Part shown: piece after piece, positions 1-5,478 of the stretch | Layout of the letters: every line of letters begins with the position of its first letter | Position numbering within the stretch: the stretch's first letter is position 1 | Assembly: GCA_013152215.1 (NCBI GenBank) | Contig: JAADGT010000267.1 | Coordinates: 1-6,423 of the forward strand | Direction of reading: 5' to 3' | Source: Deltaproteobacteria bacterium | Lineage (GTDB): Bacteria > Desulfobacterota > Deferrisomatia > Deferrisomatales > Deferrisomataceae | DNA: 6,423 bases | The notes under the pieces: generated by a model | Database searches by the model: none | What the model saw: only the letters and a program-made list of their open reading frames with translations | Told to the model about the DNA's origin: nothing | Position numbers and translations under genes: made by a program

Positions 1-2
1 TC

Positions 3-56
3 GCGATGGCGGCCGGCATGGCCGTGGTGGTCGTGGCCCGGCGCTTCGGCGGGTGA
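3..56 (+). CDS. C-terminal end of an unidentified plus-strand gene (partial)
   Basis: The third forward frame is open from the window edge to a TGA at 54-56 and gives a tail of alanine, methionine, glycine and a run of four valines, ending in RRFGG. The hydrophobic run followed by two arginines looks like a last transmembrane helix with a short cytoplasmic end, so the gene may encode a membrane protein. Only 17 residues are visible, so no family can be named, and the other two forward frames cannot be fully excluded. The stop faces the livF stop across 6 bp, so the two genes converge with no room for a terminator between them. Confidence 0.4.
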   Translation, partial: AMAAGMAVVVVARRFGG

Positions 57-62
57 GAGGCC

Positions 63-788
63 TCACCCCTCGCCCAGGTAGGCCTCGCGCACCTTGGGGT
101 TCTCGAGCAGGGCCCGGGCCTCGTCCTGGAGCACGATGCGCCCGGTCTCCAGGACCCAGCCGTAGTGGGCCAGCTGGAGGGCGGCGTTGGCGTTCTGCTC
201 CACCAGGAGGACGGTGATCTTCTCCTTGGCGATCTCGGCGATGATCTCGAAGATCGTCTCCACCACCAGGGGGGCCAGCCCCAGGCTCGGCTCGTCGAGC
301 AGCAGCAGCTTGGGTCGGCTCATGAGCGCCCGACCGATGGCGAGCATCTGCTGCTCGCCGCCCGACAGAGTGCCTCCGTCCTGGTTCAGCCGCTCGGCCA
401 GCCGCGGAAAGTAGCCGAGCACCCGGTCCAGGTCCTGCTGGATGCCGTCCTTGTCCTTGCGGATGTACGCACCCAGCATCAGGTTCTCGCGCACGGTGAG
501 CCGCGGGAAGATCCTGCGGCCCTCGGGCACCTGGCAGATGCCCATGCGCACGATCTCGTCGGGCGCGGTGCGCTGGATCGGCTTGCCCAGGAACTCGATG
601 GTGCCCTCCTTGCACCGCTCGAGCCCCGAGATGGTCATCAGGGTGGTGGACTTGCCGGCGCCGTTCGCGCCGATGAGACACCCGATCTGCCCTTCCTGGA
701 GCTCGAACGAGACCCCTTTGAGGGCGTGGATGTTGCCATAGTAGGTGTGGACGTTCTCGAGCTTCAGCATGGGCTGACCGTCAGGCAT
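63..788 (-). CDS. livF: Branched-chain amino acid ABC transporter, ATP-binding protein LivF
   Basis: This is one of the two cytoplasmic ATPases that energise the Liv (HAAT) importer. The protein is 241 residues, close to the usual LivF length of about 235-240. Visible motifs in order are Walker A GANGAGKST at residues 40-48, the Q-loop glutamine at 86 within CQVPEGRRIF, the ABC signature LSGGEQQ at 141-147, and Walker B LLLLDEP with D165 and E166. After strand VLLV comes EQNA (197-200); the glutamine replaces the H-switch histidine, as is usual for LivF proteins. The ATG at 788 overlaps the end of livG by 8 bp, suggesting translational coupling, and is preceded by GGGAGG at 803-798 with a 9-base spacer. 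An in-frame ATG at 770 would give the more usual N-terminus MLKLEN but has no clear ribosome binding site. livF is the last gene of the operon. Confidence 0.95.
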   Translation of the reverse strand: MPDGQPMLKLENVHTYYGNIHALKGVSFELQEGQIGCLIGANGAGKSTTLMTISGLERCKEGTIEFLGKPIQRTAPDEIVRMGICQVPEGRRIFPRLTVRENLMLGAYIRKDKDGIQQDLDRVLGYFPRLAERLNQDGGTLSGGEQQMLAIGRALMSRPKLLLLDEPSLGLAPLVVETIFEIIAEIAKEKITVLLVEQNANAALQLAHYGWVLETGRIVLQDEARALLENPKVREAYLGEG

Positions 789-1980
789 GGGCAGCGGCCT
801 CCCGTCCCAGGTAGGCTTCGATCACCTTGGGGTTCGTTCGAATCTCCGCCGGGGTGCCCTCGGCGATCTTGACGCCGTGGTCGAGCACCACGATCCGGTC
901 GCAGATGCGCATGATCACCTTCATGTCGTGTTCGATCACCAGGATCGCGATGCCCTGCTTGCGGATCCGGTCGATCAGGTGCACCAGGCTCGCGGTCTCC
1001 TGGGGGTTCATGCCGGCCGCGGGCTCGTCGAGAAGCAGCAGCTTGGGCTCGCTGGCCAGGGCCCGGGCGATCTCGAGCCGGCGCTGGTCGCCGTAGGGCA
1101 GGTTCCGGGCCAGGGCCGGGGCCCGGTGCTCCAGACCCACGAACCTCAGGGCCTCCATGGCCCGGCGGGTGATCTCGGCCTCCTCCTCCCGGAACGCCCG
1201 GGTGCGCAGGGCCGCCCCCACGAATCCCACCTTGGACCGACCGTGGAGCCCGATCTTCACGTTGTCGAGCACCGAAAGGTTGCCGAACAACCGGATGTTC
1301 TGAAACGTACGGGCCATGCCGAGCACGTTCACCGTGTCGGGCCGCATGAAGATGCCGAACACGGCCCGCACCTTGGGCCGGAGCAGGGTCACGATGACCC
1401 ACGGCGCGTAGACCAGATACACCACGGACGCCGCCGCCAGCACGATCTTGAGCGGCATGAACTGGAGGGCCTCGGGCACCGGGAAGAACCGCAGGTCGGC
1501 GTACTGGTCGAGCCGGGTGAGCCACCACACCCCGGTCACGAAGTCGATGCCCGCGAACAGGAACGTGAGCCCCCGGGTCCACTCCACCCCGGTGCGCAGC
1601 CGCCGGGCCGTGTAGGCCCGGAGCACCCCCAGCCCGAACACGGCCAGGAAGGTCTCCACCTGGAAGAACACGTGGGGGAGCACGGCCGCGGCGAACACCG
1701 GGATCCACAGGAGCGACAGCAGCAGGGTGATCGAGCTGGCCAGCTCCACCTGTCGGCGGGCCGAGTCCTCCACCGGGGGCACGATGTCGGTGCCCCGGAA
1801 CAGGATGGTGCCCCGGGTGGGGCGGGTCACGCCCGTGAGGCAGTTGAACAGGGTGGTCTTGCCGGCGCCGTTGGGGCCGATCAGACCCACGATCTCGCCC
1901 TCGGCCACCGCGATGTCCACGTCCGAGACGGCCGTAAGGCCCCCGAACACCTTTGTGACGCCTTTGCCTTCGAGAATCAT
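781..1980 (-). CDS. livG: LivG-type ABC transporter ATPase with a membrane-like insertion
   Basis: This is the second cytoplasmic ATPase of the Liv importer. The conserved parts are Walker A GPNGAGKTT (35-43), the Q-loop in ARTFQNIRLF with Q227, the LivG-type signature LPYGDQRRLEIARAL (294-308), Walker B LLLLDEPAAGMNP with D318 and E319, and the H-switch VIEHDM with H351. All catalytic elements look intact. The protein has 399 residues, whereas LivG is normally about 255. The extra length lies in one block, about residues 68-212, between the GTILFRGTDI strand and RPDTVNVLG, which resume the normal LivG sequence on each side. Removing the block leaves 254 residues. K41 and Q227 are 186 residues apart, against 43 in E. 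coli LivG as I recall its sequence. The reading frame is continuous and the base composition does not visibly change. The gene starts 6 bp after the livM stop with a weak GGGG ribosome binding site and overlaps livF by 8 bp. Confidence 0.92.
   Translation of the reverse strand: MILEGKGVTKVFGGLTAVSDVDIAVAEGEIVGLIGPNGAGKTTLFNCLTGVTRPTRGTILFRGTDIVPPVEDSARRQVELASSITLLLSLLWIPVFAAAVLPHVFFQVETFLAVFGLGVLRAYTARRLRTGVEWTRGLTFLFAGIDFVTGVWWLTRLDQYADLRFFPVPEALQFMPLKIVLAAASVVYLVYAPWVIVTLLRPKVRAVFGIFMRPDTVNVLGMARTFQNIRLFGNLSVLDNVKIGLHGRSKVGFVGAALRTRAFREEEAEITRRAMEALRFVGLEHRAPALARNLPYGDQRRLEIARALASEPKLLLLDEPAAGMNPQETASLVHLIDRIRKQGIAILVIEHDMKVIMRICDRIVVLDHGVKIAEGTPAEIRTNPKVIEAYLGREAAAHA
1345..1779 (-). other. 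Four-helix membrane-like domain inserted in the LivG nucleotide-binding domain
   Basis: This block encodes LivG residues 68-212. I read four hydrophobic segments: about 82-102, 105-121 (the weakest), 137-154 and 177-200. The loop between the second and third (121-136) carries five arginines, and residues 201-205 after the fourth carry R, K and R. By the positive-inside rule this gives two membrane hairpins with both ends in the cytoplasm, which is what an insertion in a cytoplasmic ATPase would need. The loop between helices three and four (155-176) is aromatic and contains FFPVPEALQF. I do not recognise the domain. It lacks the self-splicing cysteine/histidine-asparagine junctions of an intein, and I see no direct repeats at its borders. 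It could be a membrane anchor, an extra contact with LivH/LivM, or a regulatory module. Boundaries are good to within about five residues. Confidence 0.75.
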
Positions 1981-1986
1981 GGCGCG

Positions 1987-3087
1987 CTACCCCAGGGGTT
2001 CCTTTTCGTGGTCGGTTCGGGCCTCGTAGAAGCTCTCGTCCTCGTCGTCCCGTTCCCGCTCGGAGCCGGGGTGCATCTCGCCCCGCACCCGCACCGCGGG
2101 GAACAGCCCTTCGGGCCGGAACCGCATCATGAGAACGAGGATGAGGCCGAAGATGAGGTACCGGGCGTTGACCAGGTCGGGGCTGATCCAGGTGAACCCG
2201 GCGCTGCCGGCCCAGTCCACGAAGGCGCCCAGGCCCACCCGCAGGATCTCGGTCATGGGGATCATGACCAGGGCCCCCAGCATCACGCCCACCACCGATC
2301 CCATGCCGCCCAGCACCACCAGGCACAGCACCAGGATCGACTCCCAGAACTTGAACATGTCGGGGTGGATGAACCGGAACCACCGGGCGTAGAACGATCC
2401 GGCCAGGGCCCCGATCGAGGCGCTCACGGCAAAGGCCAGGATCTTGTACCGGATGATGTTGATGCCGCAGGCCTCGGCCGCGATCTCGTCCTCGCGGATG
2501 GCGAACCAAGCTCGGCCGAGACGGGAGTTCTCCACCCGGCGCACCAGGATCACCACGAACACCAGAATGGCGAGCATCAGGTAGAAGAACTCCCACTCCT
2601 TGCTCAGCACGTGCCCGAAGATCGACGGTGCGGCGATGCCGGGGATGCCCATGGGGCCGCGGGTGAGCCACAGCTCGTTGCGGATCACCAGACCCACCAG
2701 CTCGGCGAACCCGAAGGTGACGATGGCGAAGTAGTCGCCGGTCAGGCGCAGGGTGGGGGCGCCCAGCAGGATGCCCCACAGGGCGCCGTTCATGGCGGCC
2801 AGGGGCAGGATGACCCAGTAGGACAGCCCGTAGTGGATGGTCAGGAGCCCGGCGGTGTAGGCGCCGATGCCGTAGAACCCCACGTACCCCAGGTCGAGGA
2901 GCCCCGTGAACCCGGGCACGATGTTCAGCCCCAGGGCCAGGGCCATGTACACCATGGTCAGGGTGGCCACCCGGGTCACGTACCCCGAGGCCTCGCCCAG
3001 GGGCAGCCAGGGCAGGATCAGGGCGATGGCGGCCACCGCGCCCACGGCGGCTCGGGGATGCTCCTCCAGAAACTCTCGGATGCCCAT
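1987..3087 (-). CDS. livM: Branched-chain amino acid ABC transporter, permease LivM
   Basis: This inner-membrane permease pairs with LivH to form the translocation path. The 366-residue protein has a hydrophobic N-terminal helix (about 14-31), then the family hallmark GLNIVPGFTGLLDLGYVGF (53-71) leading into GIGAYTAG. Further membrane segments follow around 91-109, 120-136, 167-183, 215-232, 250-278 and 310-322. The cytoplasmic loop that docks on the ATPases is SRLGRAWFAIREDEIAAEACGI (188-209), and RPEGLFP near residue 324 is also family-typical. After that the protein continues for about 35 residues as a charged, acidic tail rich in D, E and R, containing ERERDDEDE (343-351). This is longer than many LivM C-termini. 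The start at 3087 has a strong ribosome binding site, GAGGAGGG at 3099-3092, which overlaps the livH stop codon. It lies 10 bp after livH and 6 bp before livG. Confidence 0.94.
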   Translation of the reverse strand: MGIREFLEEHPRAAVGAVAAIALILPWLPLGEASGYVTRVATLTMVYMALALGLNIVPGFTGLLDLGYVGFYGIGAYTAGLLTIHYGLSYWVILPLAAMNGALWGILLGAPTLRLTGDYFAIVTFGFAELVGLVIRNELWLTRGPMGIPGIAAPSIFGHVLSKEWEFFYLMLAILVFVVILVRRVENSRLGRAWFAIREDEIAAEACGINIIRYKILAFAVSASIGALAGSFYARWFRFIHPDMFKFWESILVLCLVVLGGMGSVVGVMLGALVMIPMTEILRVGLGAFVDWAGSAGFTWISPDLVNARYLIFGLILVLMMRFRPEGLFPAVRVRGEMHPGSERERDDEDESFYEARTDHEKEPLG

Positions 3088-3097
3088 GGCGCCCTCC

Positions 3098-4018
3098 TCA
3101 CACCTTCTGGATCATGGCCTTGCCGAGAAGGCCGGAGGGCTTGAACACGATGACCAGGATCATCACGGCGTAGGCGATGCCGTCCCGGTACTGGGACGAC
3201 AGGTAGCCCGCTCCGAACACCTCGGCCACCCCCAACACCACCCCGCCCAGCATGGCCCCGGGCACCGACCCGATGCCGCCGAGCACGGCCGCGGCAAAGG
3301 CCTTGATGCCCGCGATGTACCCCATGGTGGGCCAGATGGCGTTGTAGAACACCCCCACCAGGATCCCGGCCACGGCCCCCAGCGACGAGCCCAGGGCGAA
3401 TGTGAACGAGATGACCCGGTTCACGTTGATGCCCATCAGCGCCGCCGCCCGCTTGTCCTGGGCGATGGCCCGCATGGCCGCGCCCACCTTGGTGCGGTGG
3501 ATGATCGTGTGCAGGGCAAACATGAGCAGCAGGGTGGTGGCCAGGATGAACACCTGGAGCCAGGTCACCTGCACGTCCCCGATCCGCACGGCCACGTCCG
3601 AGAAGAACGGCGGCAGGGCCTCCAGGGGGTAGCTCTTGATCTGGGCGCCCCATTTGATCAGGGCCACGTTCTGGAAAAAGATGCTCATGCCGATGGCCGT
3701 GATCAGGGCGGCCAGGCGCGGGGCGTTGCGCAGGGGCCGGTAGGCCACGATGTCGAGCAGGATGCCGATCACCGCGCAGGTGGCCACGGCCACCAGCGCG
3801 GCCACGAAGAACGGCACCTTGTACACCGTGATCAGGTGAAAGGTGATGAACGCCCCGAACATGTAGATCTCGCCGTGGGCGAAGTTGATCAGCTCGATCA
3901 CCCCGTAGACCATGGTGTAGCCCACGGCGATCAGGGCGTACACGCCACCCACGGTCAGCCCGTTGACGAGCTGCTGGAGAAACAGCGACGACATGTCGAA
4001 CAAATTTTGCAGGTCCAA
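3098..4018 (-). CDS. livH: Branched-chain amino acid ABC transporter, permease LivH (TTG start)
   Basis: This inner-membrane permease is the partner of LivM. From the TTG at 4018 the protein has 306 residues, close to E. coli LivH (308). Conserved stretches are FLQQLVNGLTVGGVYALIAVGYTMVYG near the N-terminus (about 13-39), INFAHGEIYMFGAF (44-57), YRPLRNAPRLAALITAIGMSIFFQN in the first third (93-117), the ATPase-docking loop TKVGAAMRAIAQDKRAAALMGI (176-197), and AAVLGGIGSVPGAMLGG (243-259). The end, FKPSGLLGKAMIQKV, is family-typical. Upstream in-frame ATG at 4072 would add 18 hydrophilic residues that do not resemble LivH and would place the ribosome binding site inside the gene. ATG at 3994 gives 298 residues but sits too far from that site. 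The gene follows livK after 114 bp that hold a hairpin. Confidence 0.9.
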   Translation of the reverse strand: MDLQNLFDMSSLFLQQLVNGLTVGGVYALIAVGYTMVYGVIELINFAHGEIYMFGAFITFHLITVYKVPFFVAALVAVATCAVIGILLDIVAYRPLRNAPRLAALITAIGMSIFFQNVALIKWGAQIKSYPLEALPPFFSDVAVRIGDVQVTWLQVFILATTLLLMFALHTIIHRTKVGAAMRAIAQDKRAAALMGINVNRVISFTFALGSSLGAVAGILVGVFYNAIWPTMGYIAGIKAFAAAVLGGIGSVPGAMLGGVVLGVAEVFGAGYLSSQYRDGIAYAVMILVIVFKPSGLLGKAMIQKV

Positions 4019-4026
4019 CGCCGGAT

Positions 4027-4033
4027 CCTCCTC
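4027..4033 (-). promoter_or_regulatory. Ribosome binding site that fixes the livH start at TTG
   Basis: GAGGAGG on the minus strand lies exactly 8 bases before the in-frame TTG at 4018-4016. It is 32 bases from the ATG at 3994 and lies downstream of the ATG at 4072, so the TTG is the best-supported start. A TTG start may also lower LivH output relative to LivK. Confidence 0.75.
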
Positions 4034-4075
4034 GCCTGACCGGCTCTCTCGTGGGGAAATGGCGGGGCCCAAACG

Positions 4076-4110
4076 CGGGAACAGGTAGGCTCCCAGCCTA
4101 CCTGTTCCCG
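4076..4110 (-). promoter_or_regulatory. 16-bp perfect intercistronic hairpin between livK and livH
   Basis: CGGGAACAGGTAGGCT at 4076-4091 is the exact reverse complement of AGCCTACCTGTTCCCG at 4095-4110, with a 3-base loop. In the minus-strand transcript it begins 22 bases after the livK stop. Only three U residues follow it closely (CGTTTGGG), so it is a poor intrinsic terminator. Hairpins placed after the binding-protein gene in importer operons are known to protect the upstream message or cause partial termination, so that binding protein is made in excess over permease. That role here is inference. Confidence 0.85.
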
Positions 4111-4132
4111 GTTCCAGCCCGCTACGTTAGGG

Positions 4133-5254
4133 CTACTGGAGCTGCTTCTTGGCGCTGACCCACTTGCCGCCCCGGATCTCCTTGATGAAGGCGGCCTTGA
4201 GGCAGTCGCCGTTCTCGTCGAAGTAGGTGGCGCCCGTCACCCCCTTGTAGGCCTTGTCGGGGGAGTTCAGGCTGGCCAGGTAGTCGCGCACCTTCTGCCG
4301 GTCCAGCCCCACCTTGGCGATGGCCTCGGCGGCCAGGCCCACGGCGTCGTAGGTGTTGGCGGCGAACCAGTTGGGCTCCACCCCGTACTTGGCCTTGTAG
4401 GCCTTGATGAAGCCCTGGGCCTCCGGACCGGCCGCGTCGGGCAGGAACGGGGTGGTCACGAACAGACCCTCGGCGTCCTTGTTCTTGAGCATCACGTCGT
4501 CGTCCAGACCGTCGGCCCCGAAGAAGCCCACCTTCATGCCGAGCTTGGCGGCCTGGCTCACGATCAGGGTGCCCTGGGGCGCATAGCCCGGGATGAAGAT
4601 CGCGTCGGGTTTCATCATCTTGAACTTGGAGAGCTGGGGCGTGAAGTCGGTGGTATCGGAGGTGTAGGCCTCCTCGCCCAGGATCCGAAGGCCCCGCTTC
4701 TTGGCCTCGGCCACGAAGGCATTCTTCAGGCCGATGGAGTAGTCGTTGGTCTCGTAGAAGATGGCGATCTTCTTCCAGCCCAGGGCCTCGTCCACGTACC
4801 GGGCCAGGAAGGCGCCCTGGAAGTCGTCCTTGTACACGTTTCGGAAGTAGTAGGGGCTCGACTTACAGAGGTTGGGGTTGGTGGAAGCCGGGGAGATGGC
4901 CGGGAGCTTGGCGTCCTTGTAGATCGGGGCGGCCGCCAGGCTGGCCGAGGAGCACAGGTGCCCCACCACCACGACCACGTCCTTGTCGCCGGCCAGCTTG
5001 GTGGCCACGTTGGCCGCCTCTTTGGGGTCGCACAGCTCGTCTTCCAGGAGGATCTCCACCTTCTTGCCGTTGATGCCGCCGGCCGCGTTGATCTCCTCGG
5101 CCTTCAAGAGGGCCCCGTTCTTGACCCCCTCGCCGAACGACGCCAGGGGACCGGTGAAGGGCGACGCCACCGGAATTTTGATGGTGTCGCCGGCCCACGC
5201 GGCCGAGCCCACCAGGCAGACCAACGCCGCGGTCCAGATCAGGCTCTTCCTCAT
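4133..5254 (-). CDS. livK: Periplasmic branched-chain amino acid-binding protein LivK/LivJ
   Basis: This periplasmic receptor (type I fold, Peripla_BP_6 family) delivers substrate to LivHM. From ATG 5254 the precursor has 373 residues. A Sec signal peptide (M-R-K start, hydrophobic core, A-W-A before G22) should be cut after residue 21. There is no lipobox, so it is soluble. The mature protein opens with TIKIPVASPFTGPLASFGEGV. Cys75 in DELCDPKEA and Cys101 in GHLCSSAS match the disulfide pair of E. coli LivJ/LivK. Ser102/Ser103 and SPASTNP (121-127) match the amino acid carboxylate and amino contacts of that family. Two further cysteines (130 and 351) are unusual. Substrate cannot be fixed from sequence: leucine, isoleucine and valine are likely, but relatives bind amides, aromatic acids or other compounds. 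As first gene it has the promoter at 5348-5320. An ATG at 5260 abuts the ribosome binding site directly and is unlikely to be used. Confidence 0.93.
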   Translation of the reverse strand: MRKSLIWTAALVCLVGSAAWAGDTIKIPVASPFTGPLASFGEGVKNGALLKAEEINAAGGINGKKVEILLEDELCDPKEAANVATKLAGDKDVVVVVGHLCSSASLAAAPIYKDAKLPAISPASTNPNLCKSSPYYFRNVYKDDFQGAFLARYVDEALGWKKIAIFYETNDYSIGLKNAFVAEAKKRGLRILGEEAYTSDTTDFTPQLSKFKMMKPDAIFIPGYAPQGTLIVSQAAKLGMKVGFFGADGLDDDVMLKNKDAEGLFVTTPFLPDAAGPEAQGFIKAYKAKYGVEPNWFAANTYDAVGLAAEAIAKVGLDRQKVRDYLASLNSPDKAYKGVTGATYFDENGDCLKAAFIKEIRGGKWVSAKKQLQ

Positions 5255-5260
5255 CGTCAT

Positions 5261-5266
5261 CCTCCT
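5261..5266 (-). promoter_or_regulatory. Ribosome binding site that favours the second ATG of livK
   Basis: AGGAGG on the minus strand touches the first ATG (5260) with no spacer but lies 6 bases before the second (5254). Normal spacing therefore selects the start at 5254, which also gives a cleaner signal peptide beginning M-R-K. Seven A residues precede it, which should keep the site unpaired. Confidence 0.75.
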
Positions 5267-5268
5267 TT

Positions 5269-5285
5269 TTTTGGCAGTGCCAAAC
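5269..5285. promoter_or_regulatory. Operator-like dyad 1, in the livK leader
   Basis: TTTTGGCAGTGCCAAAC contains a 15-bp perfect palindrome (5270-5284, 7-bp arms around one central G). It lies downstream of the predicted liv start point, about +30 to +45, and immediately before the livK ribosome binding site. A protein bound here would block transcription or clearance. In RNA it could form a short hairpin with a 3-base loop just upstream of the ribosome binding site. It shares TTTTGG-N5-CCAAAC with a second site at 5383-5399, which makes a DNA-binding role more likely than an RNA one. Confidence 0.65.
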
Positions 5286-5301
5286 AGGTCCGTTCCCCGC
5301 C

Positions 5302-5382
5302 CAACCTCGGGGTGCGCGCATCTTAGTGAAGGGACATGGGGGTGTCAAGAACCTAAAACGCAGTATGAAACCGCCGAGGTTG
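5302..5382. repeat. 9-bp inverted repeat spanning the liv promoter
   Basis: CAACCTCGG at 5302-5310 is the exact reverse complement of CCGAGGTTG at 5374-5382. The arms lie just downstream of the predicted liv start point and upstream of its -35 box, and the right arm abuts dyad 2. A 9-bp match in a region of this size could be chance, so a regulatory role is only possible. Confidence 0.35.
5320..5348 (-). promoter_or_regulatory. Predicted sigma70-type promoter of the liv operon
   Basis: On the minus strand, TTGACA (5348-5343, perfect -35) is followed after exactly 17 bases by TAAGAT (5325-5320, four of six -10 bases). The start point would be near 5313, giving a leader of about 58 bases before livK. 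No sigma54 -24/-12 pair is visible on this strand. It is read from consensus only. Confidence 0.7.
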
Positions 5383-5399
5383 TTTTGGGCCGACCAAAC
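5383..5399. promoter_or_regulatory. Operator-like dyad 2, between the divergent promoters
   Basis: TTTTGGGCCGACCAAAC has the same 6-base and 6-base halves and the same 5-base spacer as dyad 1, while the central five bases differ. That pattern suggests protein half-sites rather than a copied sequence. It lies about 70-85 bp upstream of the predicted liv start and 8 bp upstream of the regulator's -35 box, so one protein could act on both promoters. The centres of the two dyads are 114 bp apart, close to eleven helical turns. Confidence 0.65.
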
Positions 5400-5406
5400 C
5401 CTCCTT

Positions 5407-5435
5407 TTGACCCCGCCGAAGCGGCCCCGTATACT
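5407..5435 (+). promoter_or_regulatory. Predicted sigma70-type promoter of the divergent regulator
   Basis: TTGACC (5407-5412) and TATACT (5430-5435) are separated by exactly 17 bases, and each box has five of six consensus bases. The start point would be near 5442, giving a leader of about 37 bases before the GTG at 5479. This position also rules out the in-frame ATG at 5365 as the start of the regulator in transcripts from this promoter. Confidence 0.75.
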
Positions 5436-5478
5436 CGTTCACGGCATCAGATCCCTCCGTTCTCGCCGCCGGGACGCC

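Noticed and set aside
1345..1779. The LivG insert as an intein or a mobile element
   Set aside because: There are no cysteine/serine first residue, penultimate histidine or terminal asparagine junctions, no transposase and no visible terminal repeats. The insert is hydrophobic and membrane-like.
764..2779. Long minus-strand open frame of 671 codons overlapping livG and livM
   Set aside because: It is low-complexity in G, R, P and H with no domain. It is the out-of-frame shadow of two well-conserved genes in GC-rich DNA.
787..3144. Plus-strand open frame of 785 codons opposite livG and livM
   Set aside because: The product is rich in H, G, Q, P and D without motifs, a typical antisense shadow; the true genes on the other strand have clear family motifs.
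2906..4039. Plus-strand open frame of 377 codons opposite livM and livH
   Set aside because: It has shadow composition and no recognisable domain or ribosome binding site.
4076..4110. The livK-livH hairpin as a full rho-independent terminator
   Set aside because: Only three T residues follow the stem on the minus strand, and livH has no separate promoter that I can see, so readthrough must occur.
5261..5290. sigma54 promoter suggested by TGGCAC in the livK leader
   Set aside because: The -24-like TGGCAC has no TTGCA at the right distance, only a run of A. The bases are better explained by the 15-bp palindrome.
5365..5478. Extension of the regulator to the in-frame ATG at 5365
   Set aside because: This start lies upstream of a good promoter (5407-5435), has no ribosome binding site, and adds 38 residues unlike any NifA-type N-terminus.
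5255..5478. NifA upstream activator sequence TGT-N10-ACA
   Set aside because: The TGT trinucleotides at 5343 and 5381 have no ACA at the required spacing.
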